DNA of 64,000 bases from Pyrocephalus nanus (Eukaryota; Chordata; Aves; Passeriformes; Tyrannidae). Positions 19,991 to 30,794 of this stretch are shown piece after piece (position 1 is the stretch's first letter; every line of letters begins with the position of its first letter). The translations under genes were made by a program, and so were the position numbers. The stretch spans positions 37,473,866 through 37,537,865 of the forward strand of contig CM076261.1 of assembly GCA_038380795.1 (NCBI GenBank), in the 5' to 3' direction. The notes beneath the pieces were generated by a model. That model made no database searches. It was not told the DNA's origin and saw nothing but the letters and a program-made list of their open reading frames with translations.

Positions 19991-22900
19991 AAATCCAAAG
20001 TTTTGGCAGAGGTAATTATGATATCATCCACCATAGTAAGGGATGATGATGACTTCAGCTTCCTCATACAAAGGTAATACTTCAACAGATAGGATTATAA
20101 TAGCTGGACAAGATAGGGAATGATGCTTTTCATTTCAGGTGATATACTGGGCTGAGACAGTGTTAGCAGCCTTTTGCATTTGTCAAAGTAAGGAAATTAC
20201 ATTACATTATCTAACTAAAACTACATTTTCTTTAGGTATGAAATCCTGTCACCTGCAGAGATACATGCCATTTCCACTGTCCGAACTTTGGGCTTTTCAT
20301 GGTGGAGAGGACAGATTATTAAATAATTAGATTTTGCAAATATTCTTCTATGTGAACTGAAAGAAAGGAGCCATCCTCACATTGCCCATTTACAGGAAAG
20401 GTCAGCTGAAGTTTGTGTCTGGTGTTTGAGTAGTGCTTGGCATTCTTTTCTTACCCTCTCTCTCTGCTCCATAAATCATCACACACAGAAAGGTCAGGAA
20501 CAGAGAGAAGGTAAGATACCAGCTAAATAAGGAGTAAAAGATTCCTCTCCTTCTGGAAATCATCAGAGCTGAAAGGGAATTTCTAGAATCCTTTTGGGAT
20601 AGGAAAGAAGACCTGAGATAGTTGGAATGTTTGGATTGCACACTGTACAACTCAACTGTTTGGAATCAGCTCATATCCTTGAATAAATAAAGGAATTAAC
20701 TTTGTGTAAAGCTGTCTAAAGCCAGAGAATAGTTACAGCTGACATTTTTTCTTTTCATCTGTGCTTATTTCTACTTACAGTGTGTGAGTTTTGTGGTTTT
20801 TCTCTTCCCACCCTCTTTTCCTTTGTCCAACTTAACTTTTACTTGTGTTCTTGAATAGGGGAAAGGACAGAAAAGAATTAAAAAGAGGACAGTTGTTGCC
20901 ATTTTCTTCATCTGTCACTATTTTAAGTCTTATATTTTTAGACTTGTACTTCCTTCAGAAAGATTGGGACAAAATTAACCTCTAAATTTTATATCACATA
21001 GCAACAGATTGCCTTCAGAAAAAAAATGGTAAAGAAAAAGAGATTTTCTTTGTCTCCCTACTCATTTTGCTTGGATATTTCAAATTAGTGAAAATTTTAC
21101 TAAATAATAGTTGTTGGAGAGTTTGAAGCAGAATATCAAACTCAGGATGATTTCACTGAAGCTGTGAGCCTGAAACATTTTACTCATACAAACTGATCAG
21201 CTTCCTATATATTTTTGTAGTGTTGTGTGGAATCTGGGTGATTTCTTGACCTTTTACGGACCTTTGTACAGTTCTATGAATAATATCAAAGTCGTCAAAC
21301 GAGCAACTTTAAAGAAATTATCATGTCTAATCCACACTTATTTGAAAAAAAGGATGAACTGTCTTTCATGTACAGCCTTTTCAAGGCGACTTTTACAGGC
21401 AATCTAACTCATATCCAGCAAGTACCAGTGTAACCTTGACTTGATATTCATAAGCTTAAGTACAGAGACTTGCAATTCTTGACCATTCCATTAATGGTTT
21501 TTTATCTTCTTGTCATGAAGTATCCTTAGCCCTGCTAAAGGAATTTATGTGGAAAAGGGAGGAAGAAAACATTTTTAACATGGCTAGACTGTGTCTGATG
21601 GTAAGGCTAGAAGTAATGAAAGACATCTCTCTCTTCATATCACTATGACAAATGCCCTACCTTATTCTTTTGGGAAAAATCTGAAACACTTGTGAGAGGC
21701 ATGGACCTGGTGAGAGGCCCCAGGATGACTTTTATTTGCAAATATGGCAGAATACTGTTTTTTCTTCCATACAACCTGCAGTAATTAAAAAACAATACAA
21801 ATGTTTATTAACATTATCCTTTTTTTTAACTTCAACAAAATACTTATTGTTGTTTCAGAATATAAATAGCATATAAGAGTCCAAATTTGGAGCCTGTTAC
21901 ATTGAGTAGTGAAAAAATATGCAATGTGAAAGGAACACTGAAAATAGAGAAAATGTTTTCAATAAAAAAATTTAATACCTTTTTTCCAGAATGAGACCTG
22001 TAGAGCTGTTCACACAGAACTTGTCCAGTTGTGTGTGTTCTTACAGAGACCATGCATGCAAATTAAGTATTTTGAATGTATACATGCCCAGATTGGTAAA
22101 ATATGTTAAGATATGCTTTAGATAAGTTTAGAATTGACACTGATGAACACAGATTTTTTCAGAAGATTTTACTGACTTTGTAAGTTATTCTTCCTTAGGA
22201 GGACTTCCTTAAAGAACAGCAAAGGCTTGTGAACAAACGAGGTTTAATTAATACATAACCTGGAATACTTAAATTCTTACATTGAGAGAACTCATAATGA
22301 GTAGCTGAGGCAGGGCAAAAAATCTGAAAAAGAAAACCTACAAGCCACTCTTTTCCTTCGTGCTTTCTTCTTCCAAGTCAAGTTCTTATTTTTAGACTTA
22401 ATAACAAGAATTTCCAGATTACAACAAACCTACTCAGTAGTCTCTACTCATAGAAAAAAGCTTTTTAATCCCCTTCAAGATGCAGCTGTAATCTCCTGCC
22501 AAGGTCCTTGTCTATAAGAACCAGGCTCCTAGGTTCTAGATGAGATTTTTTCTGCTTAACGCTCCTCAAAACTGGAAGGTCCTCTCCCAGAGGGGCATTT
22601 GCCTTCCCTCTAATTGTCAGCAGCACCTCTTCTTCCCTCCTATCAATATTCTGTTGGGAACAAACTGACAAAAAAGAAATAAATCCAAAACCACATTCCA
22701 CTGTAGATACAAACATATTTAGAAAAGTATTTCTGTACTTTCTTCTGGACACATAAACTCAGGAGAGTGATTTAATGTGCACAGTTTAACTTTTCATAGG
22801 CAAGCAACCCTTTCTTAAAGGCATGTGAAACCCAGACTCAAATAAATTTTCCCTTGTGAGCAGTCTTTAACAGGCTGAGAAAAAGTTAACATACTTAGTG

Positions 22901-25629
22901 AATATCATGACAAAAATACTTTTGACATGCTGTTTATACTGTGTGTGAGGTGAGGAAGAATTCTGGTTCTGTAACATTCAGCCAGAGGAGCAAATCTATG
23001 AGTACTTCCTTTCAGGCACCTTCTTCTTCCTTTCAAGCAAGAAAATTGCAGAGGCACTGAAGTAGTCACAATGCTGGTCTGGGGATTTTCTGTTGGTTGG
23101 TTGGTTGGTTTGGCAAGAAATTATTTAGCTGCTAAGTTATACTGCAGAATATAAAGCAGTACAAAAATTTTGGAGAAGCACAGATGCCAGTGCTGTAGGG
23201 CAAGTCTAGTGATTATCAGATACTCAGTTAAATGATTGAGGGTATATTAAATAGTCATTCAGCTAAAAAAAAAAAAGAAATCAAAATTATAGTCTTTATA
23301 TTTTGATTGGAGAAACTAGAAGCAGCTAAGGATAAAAGTTGGAAAGAAGACTTGCAGTTCCTATGTTACATATTGGTTTTAAATTTTCCCCTCTTATAGC
23401 TGTAAAATATGAAAAAAATGGTAAACCTAATCCTTTCAATCCACAAAGTGTATGCGACTGAATTTCTTGGGGAGGAAAGAGGCTGCAACAATTAGGCAAG
23501 TCATTTTAACCTCTTAAGTTAAGATCATTTATGCAAAGCCCTTGCCTGAAATGAATTTTCAAGGCTGACTATTTGAAGATTAGCAGCAGTTTAAAAATGA
23601 CAGAGCCTTTGCTGCACAGAGCACATGAATGATGATACAAATAAAGGCAGGAAAAACTCAGAGCATTCAGAGATGTTTTAAACCCAAACAGAGGAAACAA
23701 CAAGGAAAGGACAGAAGTGCATTTTAATGGGTATTACTTCACATGTTTGCACTTTTTTTTTTTTTTTTTTTTTTTTGCAGTTCAGTGTCTTACTTTCCTG
23801 TGCTGTTGATGACAGAGCACAAAACCAGCTTAGAAGTATGGCATACCTCACAGTAGCCTGACTTGAAACCCTGAGCTTAGAATGAATCAATAAATCGATC
23901 ACCCCCTTTTGATTTCTTTGTACACTCACATATCTTACAACAAATGAAGATCTAGTATGGGAGAAAATTTCCCCTTTTCTGTTTTCTTACCTCATTAGTT
24001 CCAGGTAGTACAGGTAAACGATTACACAACTGACAATCTCCTACACTTTTGCATGGTAAAAAGGGACACTTATATTAATGCACACATACTTGTACGTACC
24101 AGATTTCATCTCTGTGATTGTATCATGGCAGGGGTCCTCCAAGATCAGCTTTGTCAAATGAAGGGATAATTAGGAAATAATAGTTGCACTGTTTATACAG
24201 ATCAGTGGTATTTTCTTATACATTTTAGAGGGGAATTCAACCTAGTTCCCCTTCAGAACAATCTGAAAATCCTTGGGTTTATAGTAGGCTGCTTTCAAAC
24301 ACAGTAGAATTACAGTTAAAGAAATTTTGAAAGCCAAATTTAATTTTTAATTTATTTTATTTACTTACTTTAAAACATATTCTTGAAAATATAAGAAAAT
24401 GTTATTATTTGGTTTAGGTTTGGTTTTTGTATTTTAAAGGGAGAAGATAAATTAATGTTCTGTTCATGCTGCTTCTCTTTGATCTTCTACTTTAACTTCT
24501 GGTAGCAAAAAAAAAGAAACAAAAAACACTGTGGTGTTCCCATGGGGTACAAAAGCTTGAAAAGAAACAGCAACATGTTGATAATAAAAAAAATTTCAAA
24601 GGACCATATTTCAAGTTGTGGGAGTGCAAGGAACATCATTTCTTATATATAATGCACATCACCTTTTGTGAACAGCAGCTCAGGAGACTGCATATGTCCC
24701 TCTCCTACTTCATGGGAATTATCTAGCAGATACAAATGAAGGCAGTTTTGATAACTAACTTAATAAAATTCCAAACAGCAGCTGACATTTTAAGATTTCA
24801 TGAGGGAGGGTAATGGGTAAAAGAAGGAGGAATGTTAATTTCCTTAGATTGGATGAATTCCAAGCAAAGCTAAAGCATTTTTAAAATCCTTCTATTTCTT
24901 ACACAAAGCAAACAGTTTTCTTTTGTTTACTTAGTCACATTGAGATGAGAAAAAATCCAAAGGCTTACAAGACAACAGCTGTCTGCTTTTGAAATACTGG
25001 TTCAACCCTTTGATGAAGGGTAGTGTTGTTTTCTTTCTGTTCATTGCAGGTTAAAATGGATCAGGCTGTTAGCAGGGCATAACTTCTCTAGGAATGGTGC
25101 TTTCGGTTTTAATTAAGAGGTACATAAAAACGCATAGTTCATTTAAATTATTTTTACCATTTCCCAAATACTTTGCTATTTAGTCTAAATCAGGGCATTA
25201 GTCCAGGGAGCTTTAAATCAGTCAGTGTGATTCTTCAAAATTATAAGTAATTAAGAGTCATTTTCTGTCAGGTTAAGGTCTCTTTTAAATTCCCATCTTC
25301 ATATATTTTAAAGGCCTGATGCTCTGAACCATTACTTTCATCACTTGCCATATACACCCAAGTGTGTGGTCCTGACACAGATGATCTTAACTCATGCCAG
25401 AATTTCTAGTTACTTCATTAACATTACTTGACCAATTAAGAGCTGCTTACATCAGTAGGGCTTGTAAGATCAGCTTGTGTCATTGTCATTCACCTCCTCA
25501 TTTCTTTCTTTCTCTTTGTCTTCCTTATCCATAAGATATTGTCTCAGTCAGCATAGAAATGTTCTCAGCAGAGTTTTCTCACTGTTTACTCACTGCAGCA
25601 CTGTTTACTCACCTCTACGGGCTAGGCTA
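19991..25629. other. AT-rich non-coding stretch, no gene seen
   Basis: No recognisable exon, RNA gene or mobile element. Simple repeats are (TTGG)n at 23093-23110, an A-run near 23265-23276 and a 24-base T-run at 23753-23776. The T-run is followed by GCAG and so resembles a splice acceptor, but the downstream frame closes after about 26 codons and matches nothing known to me. Open frames are short on both strands. Confidence 0.58.
23753..23776. repeat. T24 homopolymer
   Basis: Twenty-four consecutive T followed by GCAG. On the minus strand this would be a poly-A tail, but I see no retroposed transcript in the sequence beside it. Confidence 0.9.
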
Positions 25630-25849
25630 TTAGGTGTAAGAAGAGCTATGAGAGTGGTAAAACAGTGGCACAGCTTACCTGGAGAAGTTGTGGATGCCTT
25701 ATCTGTGGAAGTGTTCAGGGCCAGGTTGGATGGGGCTTTGAGTGAGCTGGTCCAGTGAGAGGTGTCCCAGCACTTAGAGGAGAGGTTGGAACTAAATGAT
25801 CTTTAAGGTCCCTTCCAACCAAAACAATTCTGATTCTATGATTCTGATT
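25630..25849 (+). mobile_element. CR1-type LINE 3' fragment (plus strand)
   Basis: A short 5'-truncated CR1. It starts in the ORF2 C-terminus (MRVVKQWHSLPGEVVDAL then VFRARLDGALSELVQ, translated from about 25650-25758), passes the stop, and continues through the 3' UTR (GATCTTTAAGGTCCCTTCCAACC). It ends with ATTCTGATTCTATGATTCTGATT, two to three copies of the family's terminal repeat. The preserved terminal repeat gives a firm 3' boundary; the left boundary is approximate. The upstream plus-strand frame from 25477 is unrelated host sequence read through. Confidence 0.85.
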
Positions 25850-27299
25850 TGTGCAGCTCAGGACCTGTGCAACAGTAAGCTTAAATGAGACTGTCCTCTC
25901 ATTGTCATAGAATATAGTACTTAATCCCTACAAAAATTAGGTGAAGAGAGACCAACCTGTCCAAACTGGACCATGCTTGTGATCTTACAGAAAATCTTAT
26001 GTATCGTCATTCAAATGACAGCCTCATGTATGGAAGTAACTGCAGCTCCAGCAAAACTTATTGCCAAAGAGACCAAGCACCCAGCATACGGACCTACTTC
26101 TTCATGGTTTGTCTGGGGTTCTCTGGAAAAACAATGTCAATAAGGCAGTTCATATCCCATACTTACCCTCTCCTCTGCTGCAGTAAAAGATTATCCTCAG
26201 CTGAGTTGTCGTGGACACTTTGTATCTCAAAGGTCAGTGTTAATAGATATTTTTGTTGCAGTAAGAGTAGGGGTGACAGATGGGGTAAAGTTTACGATAG
26301 AGTTTGGAAGTACTCATTCTGTATTGACTTGTATAACAGACACACCTTTCATCTGTAAGAAATGCCAGTATCAAATGTATATACTTACGTATACACTAAT
26401 CTATATAGATATTGGCATATATATTGATGGTATAAATGCAAGGAAGGTGTTTGTACTACACAAAATCCCATAAATAAGAAGTTATGTAACAAATACTGCA
26501 TTTAGTTCTTTGTACAATTAATCGACAATTAATTTTTCCTTAGGGAATGGTGAATCTGAGCCAGTCATTTATACACTTAGGAAGGTTCTACGAATTTGAG
26601 CTGGTGCTAGGAATTGTACTTTTGGAGAATACGGACATTGAAGTTCAGCAACCATAATTTTCTTCCCACTAAATGAAGAGAAAAAGTAAATCAAAGTATA
26701 GATTCAGCAGTCTCCTCAGGAAGTCTGTTAATGACATCATCAGAACACATACAGCCCTTTTTTGTAGACCAGCAGGTGTGAAGGACATGTTGTGACGCTC
26801 ACTTATACAACGGCCTTTATACCTAAAACTGATGGGTAGACCAGATTGATGTGAAGAAAAAGACTTTCTGTGCTCTTCTAATATCATTATCTTTTCTGAT
26901 TAGGTTATCATGCAAATATTATCAAAGACTCACAGCTTATCTGTAGTATTGACATTCCCAACATTGACATTCTCAGGTCAATATACTAAAATTACAATAC
27001 ACTTCCTGTGAGTTAAGAATAAAATTACCATACTTTTTATACATAAAACCTCAAAAAAAAAAAATATATAGAACATAACCCTTCAAAAAAGCACTACTTG
27101 AAAGCAAGTCCTTGGATAACAAATATCTTTACATACTTGCAAAGAATTGCGGATACCAAGATCCTTGCAATAGAGGGAGAAGTCTGTGGATATGTATGAG
27201 CAAATTGGAAGGCAGAAAGAATGCAAGGGGAAAACAAATATTATTTGATGAGGGGAAGCTTTTAGGTGTATGGCTTCTGAATTAGTTGTTTTTCAGTAT
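25850..27299. other. AT-rich non-coding stretch, no gene seen
   Basis: No recognisable gene or mobile element. A plus-strand open frame of about 119 codons (25999-26358) is Cys/Ser-rich but resembles no family I know. Confidence 0.5.
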
Positions 27300-28207
27300 A
27301 TGAAATGCCTGACTGCATACATAAGGAAAGCAGTGGTTACTGTTTACCTTGTGTTAGGGCATCTGGTCTGTCCCTTTTGGCACTGCACCAGGTCCAACAA
27401 CCAGGGAACCAAACTGAGTACATAGAGTACAATCACTACAGGTTTGTTGCCCTACTGCTGGCCACACCGGTAAGGTGCAGGGCTCTTCAATGGTTCATCA
27501 GGGCCTTGAGTGCACCAATGGAATCTGCAATGTTTTCCTTCATCTCTCCTCTCAGGGCTTTGGCTGCCAGTGCTCAAGGCCATCTCTGATTTAATGCAGC
27601 TGTGGAATCTTGGATCAGATTGCTGGGAAAGTTCTGGATGATAGTTTTGAAAGAAGCAAGGTTCTTGCCTCCCATTGTTTGGAGGAGCATTGAGGGTTTC
27701 TTGCCCAAGCTGTATTGACAATATATCTCTGCCTGATCATGTACTCTGTTCATCCAAACCCTGACCTACAGTCTTGACTTTCCAACTTGATCTCAGATCT
27801 GCCTTCTCACCGTGGACATATCTGGTGATCTGGACAGTTGGCTGGTTATTGTCCCCAGTTCTGCTTTGCTATTCTTATTGAGGTTCTGTGGGACTGCCTT
27901 TGTCAGTGAGGGCACAACCGTGCCAGCTTTGTCTCAATTCCCAGTTCTCCTTCCCATCTGCAACAGAACCATCCTTGCCTCTCCTTAACATGACTCTAAG
28001 ACAGCCCAAGGAAATTATTTCCTTTTTCAGTATTCCCTTTTGTTTTCCTTTTTCTCAACAAACAACCTGTTCTTTTTACTCTTTCTTTGCTCAACTGGTT
28101 TTGAAGATTTTTCACCATTATATGGTAATTTTGGTCTTAGACACTGACCCTGGTAAACCTGAGCTTCCCTGTTTTTTGACATCTTCCACCCAGAAGCAGT
28201 CATGGAG
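27300..28207. other. Unidentified island of more balanced composition
   Basis: This block is clearly less AT-rich than its neighbours and carries overlapping open frames on both strands (27305-27589 plus, 27452-27721 minus, 27888-28214 plus). None contains a domain I recognise. It is neither CR1 nor an obvious LTR. A decayed repeat, an old pseudogene or an unrecognised exon-bearing segment are all possible. The right edge abuts a CR1 3' fragment. Confidence 0.35.
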
Positions 28208-28415
28208 ACAATAGAATGTTTTGAGATATATCATCTAGTTCCAACCCTGCTGCCACAGGCAGGGATATCTTCAGCTAGATCAGGTTGCTTAAAGCCCCAT
28301 TCAACCTGGACTTGAACAGTTCCAGGGATGGGATATCCACACCTTCTCTGGGCAACCTCTGCCAGTACCTCACCACTCTCACAGTAAGGAATTTCTTCCT
28401 AATATTAAATCTAAA
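28208..28415 (-). mobile_element. CR1-type LINE 3' fragment (minus strand)
   Basis: The reverse complement of CR1 3' UTR and ORF2 C-terminus. It begins with a decayed terminal repeat (CAATAGAATG), then ATCATCTAGTTCCAACCCTGCTGCCACAGGCAGGGA, and then the C-terminal coding block read on the minus strand as far as the NIRKKFLT-like region (TAAGGAATTTCTTCCTAATATTAAA). About 210 bases long, with many substitutions. Confidence 0.8.
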
Positions 28416-28944
28416 CCAAATATTCCTTTTCACCATTTATAAGGTAATTTCTCACATTCATTCTTATCTTTTTAGCCTCAAATTGGGGTACGTGAACCCC
28501 TTTCCCATTTTTTTAGGTGCACAGTGCTCAGCAGTTTCTCACATTTCTACCTCACTCGTTAGATTTGGGACTGTATACTGCCTGTATACTTCAATAACTT
28601 GCTTAAGAAATGGTTTCAACATTGCATGCTAAAGTACATTTCACCATGTACTTTGAGTCAAGTTTGTGAGATATGTGCTGAAAATTCTCTGTATCTCTGT
28701 GCTCAAAATGTGGTGATCAGCCATAGAATATGCTATGGGCATCTGGCTACTTATTGTTTCTCCCACCAGTAGATACTGAGGACACTTCTGTTTAATGTTT
28801 CTTTTAGTTAATGGCTGGATGATGGTATACACTCTACACATTTCCAGCCAATACCTAACTGTCTAATCATCAGAGGGCAGAGCTGGAATGAGGATGTAAG
28901 TAAGGTGGAAAAATAGCCTGGCAGGAAACTCAGGAATTTCAAAT
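28416..28944. other. Non-coding spacer between two opposed CR1 fragments
   Basis: No gene or repeat is recognised. It separates a minus-strand and a plus-strand CR1 fragment, so the two CR1 tails point away from each other. Confidence 0.45.
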
Positions 28945-29505
28945 GGAATTGCCAGGATCTCCACTTGGGAAGGAACAACCCTGTGTACCAGCAGAGACTG
29001 GTAAAGGAACTTTGCAGAAAACGGCCTGGGGTTCCATAAACCTCTGTTACCTGTGAGTCATCAATACAGAATTGCAGCAAAGAAGGCCAAGAGCATTCTG
29101 ATGTGCACCAGGGAGAGATTTCCAGGAGGTCAAGGGAGTTGATCCTTCCCCCCTGCTCAGCTCTGGTGAGACACTTCTGGAGTGTTATGTTCATTTCTTG
29201 GATACCCAGTAGAAAAGAGATATGGACATGCTAGACGATGACCACAAACACAGTCAGGAGATAGGCTGAAGCACATGGCTTCTGAAGGAAGAGAATCTGA
29301 GGTAGAAAAAAATGCTTTACACTGTGATGGTGGTCAGACACTGCAAGAGGTGCCCAGAGAGGCAGTGGTATTGCTATATTTGGAGATGATAAAACTTCAC
29401 TGAGCATGGCTTTGAGCAACTCCTCTGACTGGATCTAATCTGAATAGTGGGGACTGGACCAGAAAATCTCTAGTGGTCTCTTCCAACCTGTATGTTTGCA
29501 TGTGT
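28945..29505 (+). mobile_element. CR1-type LINE 3' fragment (plus strand)
   Basis: In plus orientation it starts in the ORF2 region after the palm: GGAAGGAACAACCCTGTGTACCAGCAGAGACTGG corresponds to the NNP..QYRL-type block. It continues through decayed connection-domain text (AGGTCAAGGGAGTTGATCC, the SRSREVI-type block, near 29130) and the C-terminal block with CAAGAGGTGCCCAGAGAGG near 29345 (LPREV-type). It ends with the 3' UTR (GGTCTCTTCCAACCTGTATG). The terminal repeat is decayed to TATGTTTGCATGTG. All frames are broken. The minus-strand open frame at 28808-29194 is an antisense shadow. Confidence 0.78.
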
Positions 29506-30199
29506 TTGTATGTCTAACTAAAGGCTACAGACAGATGTATGATTTTGAGTAACTGGTATCTCACCCAAGTGAGCCAGAATGTTATGTTCCTTTGATACAT
29601 TTTTTTTATATTGGATTAATTTGAAACACAAAGACTTTCATTCTGATTATCCTACCAGTATGCAATTTTTAGCAAAATATTGATTATAATAATATGCTCA
29701 TGGATGTAAACATCTGTGATATCCCATTGTAACATAGAAGTCTATATCTAAATCATTATGTACTAAAATATGAACCTTCAAATATCTATGCACTTGTGTA
29801 ATTTGTAATCTTCCAGTTTACCACTTTAATAATACCTTACAAAAAATGTGTTTCTTTTTTTCTTCAGTTTGAAATTAGTACTTTCTTAATTGCTGAGTAT
29901 TTTCAGCAGGACATTACTTAGGTAGAATGATGGCAGAGCATATATTGGCTTATGTGTAGTTCAATACTATTGCTTAACAGATGTCTGATTTAATTATTGG
30001 CACCTCCTACAAATTTTCATTGGTGTCATGAACCTACGTCTACGGTCTCAGCATTTCTAAGCAACATTGCAGCCAACGAATACAGTAGAATCACATAAAA
30101 CACCTGTTTTCTTCTACACTCTCCTTTCCCCTTACAGCTCTGAAAAGCAGTAACATGCCTTTCCCTGTCTGCTACTAATATATCTATCCTTGTTAAGTA

Positions 30200-30231
30200 A
30201 TAACTCAGAATACTTCAGTATTCTGAGTTAT
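30200..30231. repeat. Perfect inverted repeat (15-bp arms)
   Basis: ATAACTCAGAATACT and AGTATTCTGAGTTAT are exact reverse complements separated by only TC, giving a 32-bp near-complete palindrome. Base-by-base checking found no mismatch in the arms. It could form a short cruciform or RNA hairpin. There is no other sign of a structured RNA gene or mobile-element terminus around it. Confidence 0.92.
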
Positions 30232-30509
30232 ATTTCAGTAGCTATTCTACTACTTCAGATCAGGTAATATTTGATATTCTGAGACACTTCAGGAAAATAA
30301 CAGAGGGATGTGTTTCTGTAAGCATTGAGTTTAATCAAGAGAGAACTATTAAGAGAGTTTTCGCTACCAGAGAAAAAGAAACTACTCATTACTCAGGAAA
30401 AAAACCACACTGATACTGCAAAGATGGTGAAGGCAGAGAGGTGGAAAGCAAATAATTTAAAGTCCATTTTATTCAGTTCTCCTGTATAAGCAGATTGAGA
30501 GCCTGAGCA

Positions 30510-30537
30510 TTATGTAAATAATGTAAATTATGTAAAT
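30510..30537. repeat. Three evenly spaced ATGTAAAT motifs
   Basis: ATGTAAAT occurs at 30512, 30521 and 30530, exactly 9 bp apart. The first and third are embedded in TTATGTAA (30510-30517 and 30528-30535), the core recognised by PAR-bZIP/NFIL3 factors; the unit is also one base from the octamer ATGCAAAT. A regulatory role is inference only. It may simply be a short tandem repeat. Confidence 0.7.
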
Positions 30538-30744
30538 CACAGTGTTTTACTGAAACAGTAGAAAGGAAAAAAAAAGCAGAAAAAATATCAGGAAATGTTT
30601 ATCTAATAAGAGAACTAGAGTTTATTACATCTATAGTATTTGGGAGCAAGAATTGTAAAGTCCAGAATTTGGGTGGCATGAGAATATGGGTGGTTCTTTC
30701 TCTCCTACCCTGTATCCTCTTATTTAATTCTTCTTGTACCCATA

Positions 30745-30794
30745 CAATCATAGAATATCCTGAGTTGGAAGGGACCAACAGAGATCATCAAGTA
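30745..30794 (-). mobile_element. Very short CR1 3' end fragment (minus strand)
   Basis: ACAATCATAGAATATCCTGAGTTGGAAGGGACC followed by AGAGATCATCAAGTAG is the reverse complement of the last 50 or so bases of CR1, including the terminal repeat. No ORF2 sequence follows. It is an extreme 5' truncation. Confidence 0.75.

Larger units (their letters stand above)
29506..30744. other. AT-rich non-coding stretch with a perfect palindrome and a motif cluster
   Basis: No gene is recognised. It contains the inverted repeat at 30200-30231 and the three-copy motif at 30510-30537, both listed separately. Confidence 0.55.

Noticed and set aside
23753..23860. Polypyrimidine tract plus GCAG resembling a splice acceptor
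   Set aside because: The downstream frame is open for only about 26 codons in the tested phase, shows no known protein similarity and no convincing donor site; a T24 homopolymer explains the tract.
28808..29194. 128-codon minus-strand open frame
   Set aside because: Largely antisense to the plus-strand CR1 fragment at 28945-29505.
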